Position numbers and translations under genes: made by a program. Under the pieces are notes generated by a model, which saw nothing but the letters and a program-made list of their open reading frames with translations, was not told where the DNA came from and made no database searches. A stretch of 64,000 bases of DNA from Streptomyces sp. AV19 (GTDB lineage Bacteria > Actinomycetota > Actinomycetes > Streptomycetales > Streptomycetaceae), in assembly GCF_015999245.1 (NCBI RefSeq), contig NZ_JAEAMR010000009.1, forward strand, positions 43,614 to 107,613, written 5' to 3'. Below are positions 53,243 to 61,146 of this stretch, in pieces (the stretch's first letter is position 1; every line of letters begins with the position of its first letter).

Positions 53243-53593
53243 TCACCCGCCGCCGGAGCCGGAGGAGGAGCAGCCGAAGCCGCCCCGGTCCACGGCCTGG
53301 CTCTTGCTGAACGTGCCGCTGTCGGCGTAGCCGCCGGACTTGCGGTCGGCGCCGTAGTACCAACGGGCCGAACCCGAGCCGGAACCCGAGCCGGAACCGG
53401 AACCGGAGCCGCCCGAGCCGTCCTTGCACGCCTTCGCGTCCAGCTCGCGATAACCCCGCGTCACGTCATAGCTCTTCGGGTCCACGCACCGCTTGTCCGG
53501 CTCGGACCCGCAGGACGTCAGGGCCGTGGCGAGCACGCCCATCCCGCCGAGCAGCACCGTGCTGGACCGCAGTCTTCTGCTTGTGCCTGCCAT
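53243..53593 (-). CDS. Small lipoprotein with Gly-Ser repeat
   Basis: 116-aa lipoprotein: signal peptide STVLLGGMGVLATALTSC with lipobox LTSC, mature part with CVDPKSYDVTRGYRELDAKACKDG, a (Gly-Ser)n linker and a C-terminal WYYGADRKSGGYADSG. The linker DNA is a CCGGAA/CCCGAG short tandem repeat. Upstream of and coupled to the ATP-grasp gene. Function unknown; similar pairs occur in other Streptomyces. Confidence 0.8.
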   Translation of the reverse strand: MAGTSRRLRSSTVLLGGMGVLATALTSCGSEPDKRCVDPKSYDVTRGYRELDAKACKDGSGGSGSGSGSGSGSGSARWYYGADRKSGGYADSGTFSKSQAVDRGGFGCSSSGSGGG

Positions 53594-53659
53594 TTCTCTG
53601 TCCCCCGTCGTACAACGAACGTGCCGACACGATAGACCGGGGCACTGACACCGCCCCCG

Positions 53660-55117
53660 TCAGCCCTCCGGCGGCAGCGCCTCCAGCAGGGCCTCCAGGG
53701 CGGCGGAGAAGGCGTGGTCGGGCGGGGTGCCGTAGGCGACGACGATCCCGTCGCCGATCCCGTCCCGGGTCGCGGCGAAGGCGTCCGCCCGCGGGTGCCG
53801 GAAGCGGGCGAGGCCCTCCAGGGCCACGCCGCGCCCGCGGGCGGCCCGGACGGTGGCCTCCTCGGTGCCGGGCGGGAGCCGCAGGACGATGTGGAGCCCG
53901 GCGGCGATGCCCGCGACGCCGATGTGCGGGGCGCGCTCGGCGAGCGCGGCGACGAGCCGGTCGCGGCGCCGCCGGTAGCGCAGCCGGACGGAGCGCACGT
54001 GCCGGTCGTACGCCCCGCAGGCGATGAACTCGGCGAGGGCGAGCTGGTCGAGGACCCCGGTGCCCCACTCCCCCGTGGCCTTCAGCCGGGCCACCTCGCC
54101 GGCCAGTTCCCCGGGCAGCACCATCCAGGCCAGCCGCAGTCCGGGCGCGAGGGACTTGCTCACCGTCCCGCAGTGGACGACGTGGTCGGGGGCCAGGCTC
54201 TGCAGCGCGCCGACCTTGCGTCCGTCGTAGCGGAACTCGCCGTCGTAGTCGTCCTCCAGGACCAGCCCGCCGGTGCGCACGGCCCAGTCGACGACGGCGG
54301 TGCGGCGGTCCGGGTGCAGGGTGACGCCGGTGGGGAACTGGTGGGCGGGGGTGAGGAGTACGGCGCCGACGCCGGGGTGCCGGTCCAGCTCCGCGACGTC
54401 CGCGCCCAGCGCGTCGACCGGCAGCGGGACGCCGCGCAGCCCCGCGCGGTCCACGGACTCGTGGTGGCCCCAGAAGCCGCGCCCCTCGACGCCGACCGCT
54501 TGCACCCCGCGCCGCCGCAGCACGCGGCCCAGCAGCGCCACGCCCTGCATGAAACCCGAGCAGACGACGATCCGTTCGGGGTCCGCCCGCACGCCGCGGA
54601 CCCGCGCCAGGTAGTCGGCGAGGGCCGCGCGCAGCTCGGGGCGGCCGTGGCCGTCGCCGTAGCCGAAGGCGTCGTTCGGGGCGGCCGCGAGGGCCCGCCG
54701 GGCGGCGGCCGCCCAGGCGGCGCGCGGGAAGGTGGCGACGTCCGCCGTGCCGGTGCGCAGGTCGTACCGGGGCCGCTCGGCGGGCACGGGACGCGCCGGA
54801 CGGGCGGCCGGGCGCGGCGGTACGGGGCTGGGGGCGACCCGGGTCGCCGAGCCCCGGCGGGCGGTGAGCCAGCCCTCGGCGACGAGCTGGCCGTACGCCT
54901 CGGCGACGGTGTTGCGGGCCACGCCGAGGTCGGCGGCGAGGGCGCGGGACGAGGGCAGGCGGGTGCCGGGGGCCAGCCGCCCCGAGCGCACGGCGTCGCG
55001 CAGCGCCCGGATCAGCCGGGCGCGCAGCCCGTCGCGCGGTCCGCACGGGGCCGGGTCGAGGTCGAGGTGGAGATCCGGGCCGCGCCGGTGCTCCGGAGTT
55101 GCCCATGATCCCGTCAT
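53660..55117 (-). CDS. MocR-type regulator (GntR HTH fused to aminotransferase)
   Basis: 485-aa protein. Residues about 30-95 are a GntR winged helix (LRDAVRSGRLAPGTRLPSSRALAADLGVARNTVAEAYGQLVAEGWL). The remainder is a class I aminotransferase fold with PLP-lysine in VSKSLAPGLRLAW, VLEDDYDGEFRYDG and GRPELRAALADYLARVRGV. MocR proteins sense PLP or amino compounds; PdxR is the best-known member, but no pdxST genes are here. It is divergent from the ICL/PEP-mutase gene across 48 bp containing GGACC and GGTCC half sites. ATG start at 55117. Confidence 0.93.
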   Translation of the reverse strand: MTGSWATPEHRRGPDLHLDLDPAPCGPRDGLRARLIRALRDAVRSGRLAPGTRLPSSRALAADLGVARNTVAEAYGQLVAEGWLTARRGSATRVAPSPVPPRPAARPARPVPAERPRYDLRTGTADVATFPRAAWAAAARRALAAAPNDAFGYGDGHGRPELRAALADYLARVRGVRADPERIVVCSGFMQGVALLGRVLRRRGVQAVGVEGRGFWGHHESVDRAGLRGVPLPVDALGADVAELDRHPGVGAVLLTPAHQFPTGVTLHPDRRTAVVDWAVRTGGLVLEDDYDGEFRYDGRKVGALQSLAPDHVVHCGTVSKSLAPGLRLAWMVLPGELAGEVARLKATGEWGTGVLDQLALAEFIACGAYDRHVRSVRLRYRRRRDRLVAALAERAPHIGVAGIAAGLHIVLRLPPGTEEATVRAARGRGVALEGLARFRHPRADAFAATRDGIGDGIVVAYGTPPDHAFSAALEALLEALPPEG

Positions 55118-55151
55118 GTAAGTGGACCATACACGCGGTCCGTTGGGCCCC

Positions 55152-55157
55152 TAGGCT
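55152..55157 (+). promoter_or_regulatory. Candidate -10 box (TAGGCT) in the MocR divergent region
   Basis: TAGGCT lies 8 nt before the ATG of the lyase-like gene. TGGACCA and GGTCC at 55122-55141 may be MocR contact sites. Confidence 0.45.
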
Positions 55158-55165
55158 GCGGTCCC

Positions 55166-55891
55166 ATGACCGACTTCACGGCCACGCTGCGCGCCCTGCA
55201 CCACGGACGGCTCCCGGACGACCCGCTGATCCTGCCCGGCCCCTGGGACGCGGGGACGGCCCGCGTCCTCGCCGACGCCGGCTTCCCGGCGCTGGCCACG
55301 CCGAGCGCGGGCATCGCGATGTCCCTGGGCGTGGCGGACGGCGAGGTCCCGGCGGACGAGATGTTCGCGGCGGTCGCGCGGATCGCGCGCGCGGTCCCCG
55401 TCCCCGTCTCGGCCGACCTGGAGGACGGCTACGGCCTCCCGCCCGCCGAACTGGTGGAACGCATCCTGGAGTCCGGTGCCGTGGGCTGCAACCTGGAGGA
55501 CACGGACCGCCGCACGGGCCGGCTGGTGGACCCCCACGAGCAGGCCGACCGCCTCGCCGCCGTCCGCGCCGCCGCCGGTGACGCGCTCTTCGTCAACGCC
55601 CGCGTCGACAGCTACCTGCGCGACGCGCCGGAGGGCGACGCGCAGGAGCGGGCCCGCCTGTACGCGGCGGCGGGCGCCGACTGCGTCTTCCCGATCTTCG
55701 CCCCGCCGGAGCGCCTCGCGGAGATCGCCGAGGCGTCGGGCCTGCCGGTCAACGCCCTGTGCAGGGGCGGCGAGTGCGTCCCCGCCGAGCTCGGCGAACT
55801 GGGCGCGACGCGCATCACGTTCGGGCCGTGGCTGTACAAGCGGACGATGGCGGGGCTGGGCGACCTCCCGGCGGTGCTGCGACCCGCGTGA
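55166..55891 (+). CDS. Isocitrate lyase/PEP mutase superfamily protein
   Basis: 241-aa TIM-barrel protein. PGPWDAGTARVLADAGFPALATPSAGIAMSLG is the N-terminal block, PVSADLEDGYG has the metal-binding acidic residues, and GCNLEDTD and FVNARVDSYL follow. It lacks the KKCGH loop of true isocitrate lyase. Members cleave or form C-C or C-P bonds of carboxylates such as oxaloacetate or carboxy-PEP. Divergent MocR regulator probably controls it. Confidence 0.88.
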   Translation: MTDFTATLRALHHGRLPDDPLILPGPWDAGTARVLADAGFPALATPSAGIAMSLGVADGEVPADEMFAAVARIARAVPVPVSADLEDGYGLPPAELVERILESGAVGCNLEDTDRRTGRLVDPHEQADRLAAVRAAAGDALFVNARVDSYLRDAPEGDAQERARLYAAAGADCVFPIFAPPERLAEIAEASGLPVNALCRGGECVPAELGELGATRITFGPWLYKRTMAGLGDLPAVLRPA

Positions 55892-55961
55892 CGCCCGGGC
55901 CGTCCAGTCCCGGGGCGCGGCATCACTCCTGCGGGGGATGGCCGACGTGGGGTACCACAGA

Positions 55962-55967
55962 TACCTT
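55962..55967 (+). promoter_or_regulatory. Candidate -10 box (TACCTT) of the toxin-antitoxin-like pair
   Basis: TACCTT, then 7 nt, then ATG at 55975: leaderless spacing. A GTGGGGTACCAC block directly upstream (55948-55959) is partly symmetric and could be the autoregulatory operator. Confidence 0.5.
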
Positions 55968-55974
55968 CGGTGCC

Positions 55975-56265
55975 ATGACTGACCCCAAAGCCATGAACCT
56001 GCGTTTCCGTGACCCGGAACAACGCAAGGCCATCGAAACCGCGGCGAAGGAAGCCGGCGTCAGCCTCCAGCAGTACATCCTCTCGGCGGCCTATGAGCGT
56101 GCCACGGCCGTCGAGAGGAAGTTCCTGGCAGCCTTCGAGGAGTCGATGGCCCGCAGCGGCGAGGTCTTCGCCGCCGAGCCCGGTGTGTCCGATCCGGCCC
56201 CGGAGCGGCGTGTCGCCGAGCAGCGCGCGCGAGCCGCCCTCGAGGAGCAGGGCCGCGCCGCGTGA
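55975..56265 (+). CDS. Antitoxin-like ribbon-helix-helix protein
   Basis: 96-aa protein beginning MTDPKAMNLRFRDPEQRKAI, typical of a beta strand followed by two helices as in Arc/CopG/DUF1778 antitoxins (ETAAKEAGVSLQQYILSAAYERA). The C-terminal half is Ala/Glu-rich and probably binds the toxin. The stop overlaps the next start as GTGA. Upstream leaderless promoter and possible operator fit an autoregulated TA operon. Confidence 0.8.
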   Translation: MTDPKAMNLRFRDPEQRKAIETAAKEAGVSLQQYILSAAYERATAVERKFLAAFEESMARSGEVFAAEPGVSDPAPERRVAEQRARAALEEQGRAA

Positions 56266-56648
56266 ACGAGGACCGGCGACCGCCCCATATCGACGTCCCC
56301 TACCTGCTCCATGCCGCGGAACTGCTTCCGGGCGACCCTCAAGTCGACGACTACGGGATCTTGTTCGCCGCCGTCGCCCGTATGTACGCGAGGCCGATGG
56401 GCCGGGACGTCTACGGATCCCCGCATCTGCAGGCCGGCGCGCTGCTCGTGACCCTGGTGCGGCTGCCGTGCCTGGAGCACTCGAACGACCGGTTCGCCTG
56501 GCACGCCTGCGAGGCGTTCCTCACCCTCAACGGATACCGGCTCGATTACCGGCCGAAGGACGCCGTCGCACTCGTCCGGGAGGCGGCCTCGGGCGCCGTC
56601 GACGTCGCACAGGTCGCGCGCCTGCTGCACACCTGGACCGTCAAGTAG
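56262..56648 (+). CDS. Fic/Doc-like toxin component with degenerate active-site motif
   Basis: 128-aa protein with the overall Doc/Fic helix pattern: GDPQVDDYGILFAAVARMYARPMGRDVYGSPHLQAGALL at the N-terminus and NDRFAWHACEAFLTLNGYRLDY after the active-site region. The canonical HPFxDGNKR reads PCLEHSNDR, so the catalytic His is replaced by Pro. In Streptomyces this group is commonly annotated as Fic-family toxin components. The toxin may work differently or be a non-enzymatic binder. Coupled to the antitoxin gene by a GTGA overlap. Confidence 0.75.
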   Translation: MNEDRRPPHIDVPYLLHAAELLPGDPQVDDYGILFAAVARMYARPMGRDVYGSPHLQAGALLVTLVRLPCLEHSNDRFAWHACEAFLTLNGYRLDYRPKDAVALVREAASGAVDVAQVARLLHTWTVK

Positions 56649-56800
56649 GACCACAGGCTGCTGACACCCCATCACTCATGCCGCAGATGTGTCCACTTGG
56701 TGGACGCATCCACCCTTGCGGCGACCGGTTCGGCTAAGAGTCTCCCCGTTCACCTAAAACGATCCTGATCGATCGCAGACCGAGGGAGACCCCAGTCACG

Positions 56801-57805
56801 ATGCCGCCGACAACGACGTCCCCGGCACGACGGACCGCCGTCACCATCGCCGCCACCGCCTCCGCCACCCTCGCCGCCGCCCTGGCCCTGCCGGCACCCG
56901 CCCAGGCGGTGGACGGCGCGGCACCGGCGTTGAAGGTCCTCACCTACAACACCTTCCTGATGAGCACCAACCTGTACCCGAACTGGGGCCAGGAGCACCG
57001 GGCCGGGGCGATAGCCGCCGCCCCCTTCTTCCGGGGGCACGACGCGGTCGTCCTCACCGAGGCGTTCGACAACGCCTCCTCCCGGACCCTGCAGGCCGGG
57101 GCCGCCACGCAGTACCCGTACCAGACGCCCGTCGTCGGGCGCGGCACCGGCGGCTGGGACGCGACCGGCGGCAGCTACTCGTCCACCACGCCGGAGGACG
57201 GCGGCGTGACCGTCCTCAGCAAGTGGCCGATCCTGCGGAAGGAACAGTTCGTCTTCAAGGAGGCGTGCGGTTCCGACCGTTACTCCAACAAGGGCTTCGC
57301 CTACGCCGTGCTGAACGTCGGCGGCAGGAAGGCGCACCTGGTCGGCACGCACACCCAGTCGACCGACAGCGGTTGCGGCAAGGGCGAGGCGGTGGCCATC
57401 AGAGCGAAGCAGTTCCGTGCGATCGACGCCTTCCTCAAGGCGAAGAAGATCCCGGCGGATGAGCAGGTCATGCTCGCCGGCGACCTCAACGTGGACGCGC
57501 GGAGCGCGGAGTACGCGGCCATGCTGGGCAACTCCGGCTTCGTGGGCGCCGACGCGCGCACGGGCCACCCGTACTCCTTCGACACGAAGCAGAACTCGAT
57601 CGCCAGGTACCGCTACCCCGACGACGCCCCCGAGGACCTCGACTACGTCCTCCACCGGTCGGGCCACGCGCGCCCCGCGTCCTGGCGGAACACGGTGGTG
57701 AAGGCGGCGTCCGCGCCCTGGACGGTGTCCAGTTGGGGCAGGAAGTACACCTACACCGATCTGTCCGACCACTACCCGCTGATCTCCGGGACCGGGCGGG
57801 AGTAG
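56801..57805 (+). CDS. Secreted sphingomyelin phosphodiesterase
   Basis: 334-aa exported DNase-I-fold phosphodiesterase. Signal peptide about residues 1-36 (RRTAVTIAATASATLAAALALPAPAQA). The catalytic core has LKVLTYNTFLMSTNLYPNWGQ, VVLTEAFDN (metal Glu), VGTHTQSTDSGCG, VMLAGDLNVDARS (Asp-Asn) and the terminal TDLSDHYPL (catalytic Asp-His). It cleaves sphingomyelin or similar phospholipids outside the cell. Starts at ATG with GAGGGAG about 12 nt upstream. Confidence 0.92.
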   Translation: MPPTTTSPARRTAVTIAATASATLAAALALPAPAQAVDGAAPALKVLTYNTFLMSTNLYPNWGQEHRAGAIAAAPFFRGHDAVVLTEAFDNASSRTLQAGAATQYPYQTPVVGRGTGGWDATGGSYSSTTPEDGGVTVLSKWPILRKEQFVFKEACGSDRYSNKGFAYAVLNVGGRKAHLVGTHTQSTDSGCGKGEAVAIRAKQFRAIDAFLKAKKIPADEQVMLAGDLNVDARSAEYAAMLGNSGFVGADARTGHPYSFDTKQNSIARYRYPDDAPEDLDYVLHRSGHARPASWRNTVVKAASAPWTVSSWGRKYTYTDLSDHYPLISGTGRE

Positions 57806-57838
57806 CCGGAACAGCGGAAGCAGCGGGAGCGGCCGTCG

Positions 57839-57972
57839 TCACGCGCGCACCGTGATCGCCCCCACCGGGCACGCCCCGGCCGCCAGCCGTGCCGCCGCGC
57901 GGCGCGCGGGCGGCCGGGGTGGGATCGACGACCCGCGCCCACGCAGCGCTCGCGGTCCGCGTCGAGTTCCAC
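57839..57972 (-). pseudogene. Remnant of a P450-associated 3Fe-4S ferredoxin
   Basis: GTG 57972 has a good GGAGGGGAG site and starts MELDADRERCVGAG, the N-terminus of Streptomyces P450 ferredoxins. The frame then degenerates. The matching C-terminus ACPVGAITVRA is found in another frame, fused to the P450. Around 20-30 central residues with the second cluster cysteine are missing. This points to deletions that destroyed the ferredoxin. Confidence 0.7.
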
Positions 57973-59131
57973 CGGTCACTCCCCTCCCCCGCAGCGGCAC
58001 CTCCTCCGGCGGTACGGCCAGGCGCAGGCCGGGGAAGCGGGCGGCCAGCGCGGGGAGGGCCACGCGCAGTTCGACGCGGGCCAGTTGCTGGCCGAGGCAC
58101 TGGTGGACGCCGTGGCCGAAGGCCAGGTGCCCGGTGGCCTTCCGGCGCAGGTCGAGGACGTCGGGGTCGGCGAACTTCGCCGGGTCGCGGTTGGCGGCGT
58201 GGACGGCGATGACGAGCGTCTCGCCCGCCTTGATCAGCCGGCCGTCCAGTTCGACGTCCTCCAGGGCCGTCCGTATCCCGGTGTGGGCGACGCTCAGGTA
58301 GCGCAGCAGTTCCTCGACGGCGGTGTCGGGATCGCCGAGGGGCAGGGCGGTGAGCCCGGCGGGGCGGCTCAGCAGGGCGAAGACGCCCAGGGCGAGCACG
58401 TTGGCCGTGGTGTCGAGACCGGCGCCCAGCAGCAGCGCCCCGATGTTGCCCAGTTCCTCCTCGGTGAGGTCGGTGGCCGTCAGGTCGCCGAGCAGGTCGT
58501 CGGTGGGCTCGGCCCGTTTGGCGCGGACCAGTTCGCGCAGGTACTCCAGGAGGGCGCCGTAGGCGGCGTACTGCTCCTCCGGGGACAGGTCGTGGCTGTT
58601 CAGCGCGGTCGCGTTCCGCTGGAAGAACTCGTGGTCCTCGTACGGCACGCCCAGCAGCCCGCAGATCGTCAGCGCGGGGATCGGCTGCGCGAACGCCTCC
58701 ACCAGGTCCACCGGGGGGCCGATGCGCTCCATGGCGTTCAGCCGCTCGGCGGTGATCTGCTCGACGCGTTCGGTGAGTTGGCGCATGCGGCGGACGGTGA
58801 AGCGGCCGGTGAGCAGCCGCCGGTAGCGGGTGTGCCCGGGCGGGTCCATGCCGATGAACATGCCGGGCGGAGCAGGCTGCTGCGGCATGTCGCCCGTCCC
58901 CGGTATCGGCGAGTGCCAGAGCTCGTGGCGCGAGCTGAAGCGGGTGTCGGCCGCGACCGCGCGGACCAGCGCGTGGCTCGTCACCAGCCAGCCCTCGTGG
59001 CCGTCGGGGAAGACCAGCCGGCTCAGCGGCTGCCGATCGCGCAGCCGCGTCAGCTCCTCGGGCGGGTCGAAGGGGCACCCCGGAGGGCGGGTGACGGGGA
59101 GCTCCGTGAGGACGGAGGGGGTGTCGGTCAT
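57839..59131 (-). CDS. Cytochrome P450 (CYP105/107-like) with aberrant C-terminus
   Basis: 430-aa frame. P450 features: PPGHTRYRRLLTGRFTVRRM, the I-helix GALLLGAGLDTTANVLALG, ExxR in VEELLRYLSV, and the haem-binding FGHGVHQCLGQQLARVELRVALP. The normal tail after EEVPLRG (about 15 residues ending in a V-T-W-like motif) is missing. Instead the frame runs on through Arg/Pro-rich sequence into AARLAAGACPVGAITVRA, which is the end of a 3Fe-4S ferredoxin. The enzyme core is complete, so activity with another redox partner remains possible. ATG start. Confidence 0.85.
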   Translation of the reverse strand: MTDTPSVLTELPVTRPPGCPFDPPEELTRLRDRQPLSRLVFPDGHEGWLVTSHALVRAVAADTRFSSRHELWHSPIPGTGDMPQQPAPPGMFIGMDPPGHTRYRRLLTGRFTVRRMRQLTERVEQITAERLNAMERIGPPVDLVEAFAQPIPALTICGLLGVPYEDHEFFQRNATALNSHDLSPEEQYAAYGALLEYLRELVRAKRAEPTDDLLGDLTATDLTEEELGNIGALLLGAGLDTTANVLALGVFALLSRPAGLTALPLGDPDTAVEELLRYLSVAHTGIRTALEDVELDGRLIKAGETLVIAVHAANRDPAKFADPDVLDLRRKATGHLAFGHGVHQCLGQQLARVELRVALPALAARFPGLRLAVPPEEVPLRGRGVTGGTRRGPRALRGRGSSIPPRPPARRAAARLAAGACPVGAITVRA

Positions 59132-59145
59132 CGCGCTTCCTTTCG

Positions 59146-59178
59146 GACGTCGGGACGTCGGGACGTCGGGACGTTCGG
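59146..59178. repeat. Four 8-bp tandem units before the P450 gene
   Basis: GACGTCGG repeated three times, followed by a GACGTTCGG variant, 15 bp upstream of the P450 start. Confidence 0.85.
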
Positions 59179-59228
59179 ACGGGGACGGTTCACAACTCCG
59201 TGAAAGCTACGTTGCGTTTCGCACGGCA

Positions 59229-59329
59229 GCAATGCGGCCGGCGTCAAATGTGCTTGATCAGCTGGCTATTGGCGGCCGATTGTTGCAATGGCCTTGCCGG
59301 ATAATGCAATTCACGACGCCGGCCGTTGC
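59229..59329. promoter_or_regulatory. Inverted repeat in the P450/GbsR-like divergent region
   Basis: GCAATGCGGCCGGCGTC (59229-59245) and GACGCCGGCCGTTGC (59315-59329) are inverted with a 2-nt difference. An inner GCGGCCGATTGTTGCAATGG lies between. The 269-bp region is AT-richer than its surroundings. Possible regulator sites for both genes. Confidence 0.5.
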
Positions 59330-59400
59330 AAGGGAGTGAGGGTGAACGCACAATGTCCCCTACCGCGGGCAGAAGGCCCACAGGCAGAAGGAGGGGGCAC

Positions 59401-60138
59401 ATGCCCGGAGGCAGGCTCACCCACGACGACCGCCGGTCCATCGCGGCCGGACTGGCCGACGGGCTGGGGTACGCCGGGATCGCCCGCCGCCTGGACCGGC
59501 CGACCTCGACCGTCAGCCGGGAGGTGAACCGCAACGGCGGCCCCGGCGGCTACCGCGCCGACCACGCCCACCGGGCGTCCGAATGGCGCGCCCGCCGCCG
59601 CACGACGCCCCCGCCCGCCCCGGAGCCCGAACGCCCCGGAGCGCTGCGCGACTTCGAGGAGCGCTTCACGGAACTGCTGGTGGTCACGGGGCTCCCGAGG
59701 ATGCCGGCCCGCGTGCTCACCTGCCTCTACACCACCGACTCCGGCAGCATGGCCTCCGCCGGCCTGGTCCGGAGGCTGCGCGTCAGCCCGGCCTCGGTCT
59801 CCAAGGCCGTCGCCTACCTGGAGGGCCAGGAGCTGGTGAGGCGGGAGCGGGACGGCCGGCGCGGGCCCGAGCGGTACGTCATCGACGACGACGTCTGGTT
59901 GCGGGCGATCCTGATGAGCGCCCGGACGAACGCGGCGCTGGCCGAGGCCGCCTTCCAGGGGGTCGGCGTGTTCGGCGCGGGGACGCCGGCCGGCGCCCGG
60001 CTGGAGGGCGCCGGCCGCGTCCTGCGGCACGTCAGCGACGACCTCGTCGAGAAGGCCGGGCACTGGCGGCGGGCCCTGGCCCGCGGCGGGCCGGACGTCA
60101 GTCCACCCACGCCTTCCACACGTCCGGATGCGCCTTGA
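59401..60138 (+). CDS. GbsR/MarR-like regulator with N-terminal HTH_38 domain
   Basis: 245-aa protein. Residues about 5-50 are an IS30-type HTH (LTHDDRRSIAAGLADGLGYAGIARRLDRPTSTVSREVNRNGG). The rest is a MarR/GbsR-like winged helix (MASAGLVRRLRVSPASVSKAVAYLEGQELVRRERDG) plus helices. It probably controls the convergent glycine betaine ABC operon, as GbsR does in Bacillus. GGAGGGGG 3 nt before ATG 59401; ATG 59353 is an in-frame alternative. Its 3' end overlaps the substrate-binding protein gene by 41 nt. Confidence 0.83.
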   Translation: MPGGRLTHDDRRSIAAGLADGLGYAGIARRLDRPTSTVSREVNRNGGPGGYRADHAHRASEWRARRRTTPPPAPEPERPGALRDFEERFTELLVVTGLPRMPARVLTCLYTTDSGSMASAGLVRRLRVSPASVSKAVAYLEGQELVRRERDGRRGPERYVIDDDVWLRAILMSARTNAALAEAAFQGVGVFGAGTPAGARLEGAGRVLRHVSDDLVEKAGHWRRALARGGPDVSPPTPSTRPDAP

Positions 60139-61060
60139 CCCAGCGCTCCGCCGCCTTCTCCGCCGACAGCTTGTCCTCCGCCATCAGCTGGGCCACCTCG
60201 TTCTGGTCCTGCTTCGACCAGCGGAACTTCTTCAGGAAGCGGGCCGCGTCGCCGCCGTCCCGGGAGAAATCGGCGTTGAGGTACTTCCTCAACTCGGACG
60301 TCGGGTAGGCGCAGTCGACCGAGTCGGGGTCCTTTTCGCCCTTCGCCGCGCACGCGTCGGTGTACGGAGGCAGCTTGACCTCGACCATCGGCACCTGGTT
60401 GAAGAGCCACTGCGGCTCGTACCAGTAGGTCAGGAACGGCTTCCGGTCCTTGGCGAACTGCTTGATCTGGGTGATCTGCGCCGCCTCGGAGCCCGCGAAG
60501 ACCACCTGGTAGTCCAGGTTCAGGTTCTTCACGAGCGCCTTGTCGTGGGTGACGTAGGACGGGGAGCCGTCCAGGAGCTGGCCCTTGCCGCCGCTCTCGG
60601 GGGTGCGCAGCCGCGCCGCGTACTTGTCGAGGTTCTTCCAGTCGAGGACGTCCGGGTGGGCGTCCGCGAAGTACTTCGGGACCCACCAGCCGATGTGGCC
60701 GTCGACGCCGAGCGGGCCGCCGTCGGCGACGGTCTTCTTGTCGCGGACGTAGCGCTTCTCCTGCTCGGGGTGGCCCCAGTCCTCCAGGATGGCGTCCACG
60801 CGGCCCTGGCTGAGCGCGTCCCAGGCGGGGACCTCGTCGACCTGGACGGTGTCGACGCGGTAGCCCAGCTCGTGCTCCAGCAGGTACTGCGCGACCGCCG
60901 TGTTGGCGCGGGCGCCGACCCAGGACTGGACGGAGAGCGTCACGGTCCTGGCGCCCGCCGCGTTGGCGTACGGCGAGCCCTGCTTGGTCATGTCGGCGGC
61001 GCCGCAGCCGGTAAGGGCCAGGAGGCCGAACGCGGCCCCGGCGGCGGCCAGGCGTTTCAT
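60098..61060 (-). CDS. Glycine betaine-type substrate-binding lipoprotein (OpuAC-like)
   Basis: 320-aa periplasmic-binding-type protein: MKRLAAAGAAFGLLALTGCG with lipobox LTGC. Then VTLSVQSWVGARANTAVAQYLLEHELGY, AWDALSQGRVDAILEDWGH and GGPLGVDGHIGWWVPKYFADAHPDVLDW, typical of OpuAC/ProX family receptors with aromatic cages for quaternary ammonium compounds (WVG, GWWVP, YWYEPQW). Third gene of the ABC operon and separated from the permease by an 82-bp gap containing a strong hairpin repeat. Confidence 0.92.
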   Translation of the reverse strand: MKRLAAAGAAFGLLALTGCGAADMTKQGSPYANAAGARTVTLSVQSWVGARANTAVAQYLLEHELGYRVDTVQVDEVPAWDALSQGRVDAILEDWGHPEQEKRYVRDKKTVADGGPLGVDGHIGWWVPKYFADAHPDVLDWKNLDKYAARLRTPESGGKGQLLDGSPSYVTHDKALVKNLNLDYQVVFAGSEAAQITQIKQFAKDRKPFLTYWYEPQWLFNQVPMVEVKLPPYTDACAAKGEKDPDSVDCAYPTSELRKYLNADFSRDGGDAARFLKKFRWSKQDQNEVAQLMAEDKLSAEKAAERWVKAHPDVWKAWVD

Positions 61061-61101
61061 GCCCGCCCCGCGTCGCCGGTCCAGCGCGCCCCGGGGGCCC
61101 G

Positions 61102-61146
61102 TGGTTCCGGCCGGGGGTCCGGGGGTTGCCCCCCGGGAAAACTCAG
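61102..61146. repeat. 45-bp hairpin repeat, copy 2, at the permease 3' end
   Basis: Near-identical to 48437-48481. The CCGGGGGTTGCCCCCCGG hairpin begins just after the permease stop and ends before the receptor gene. In an operon it may cut read-through or protect the upstream mRNA. Confidence 0.75.
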
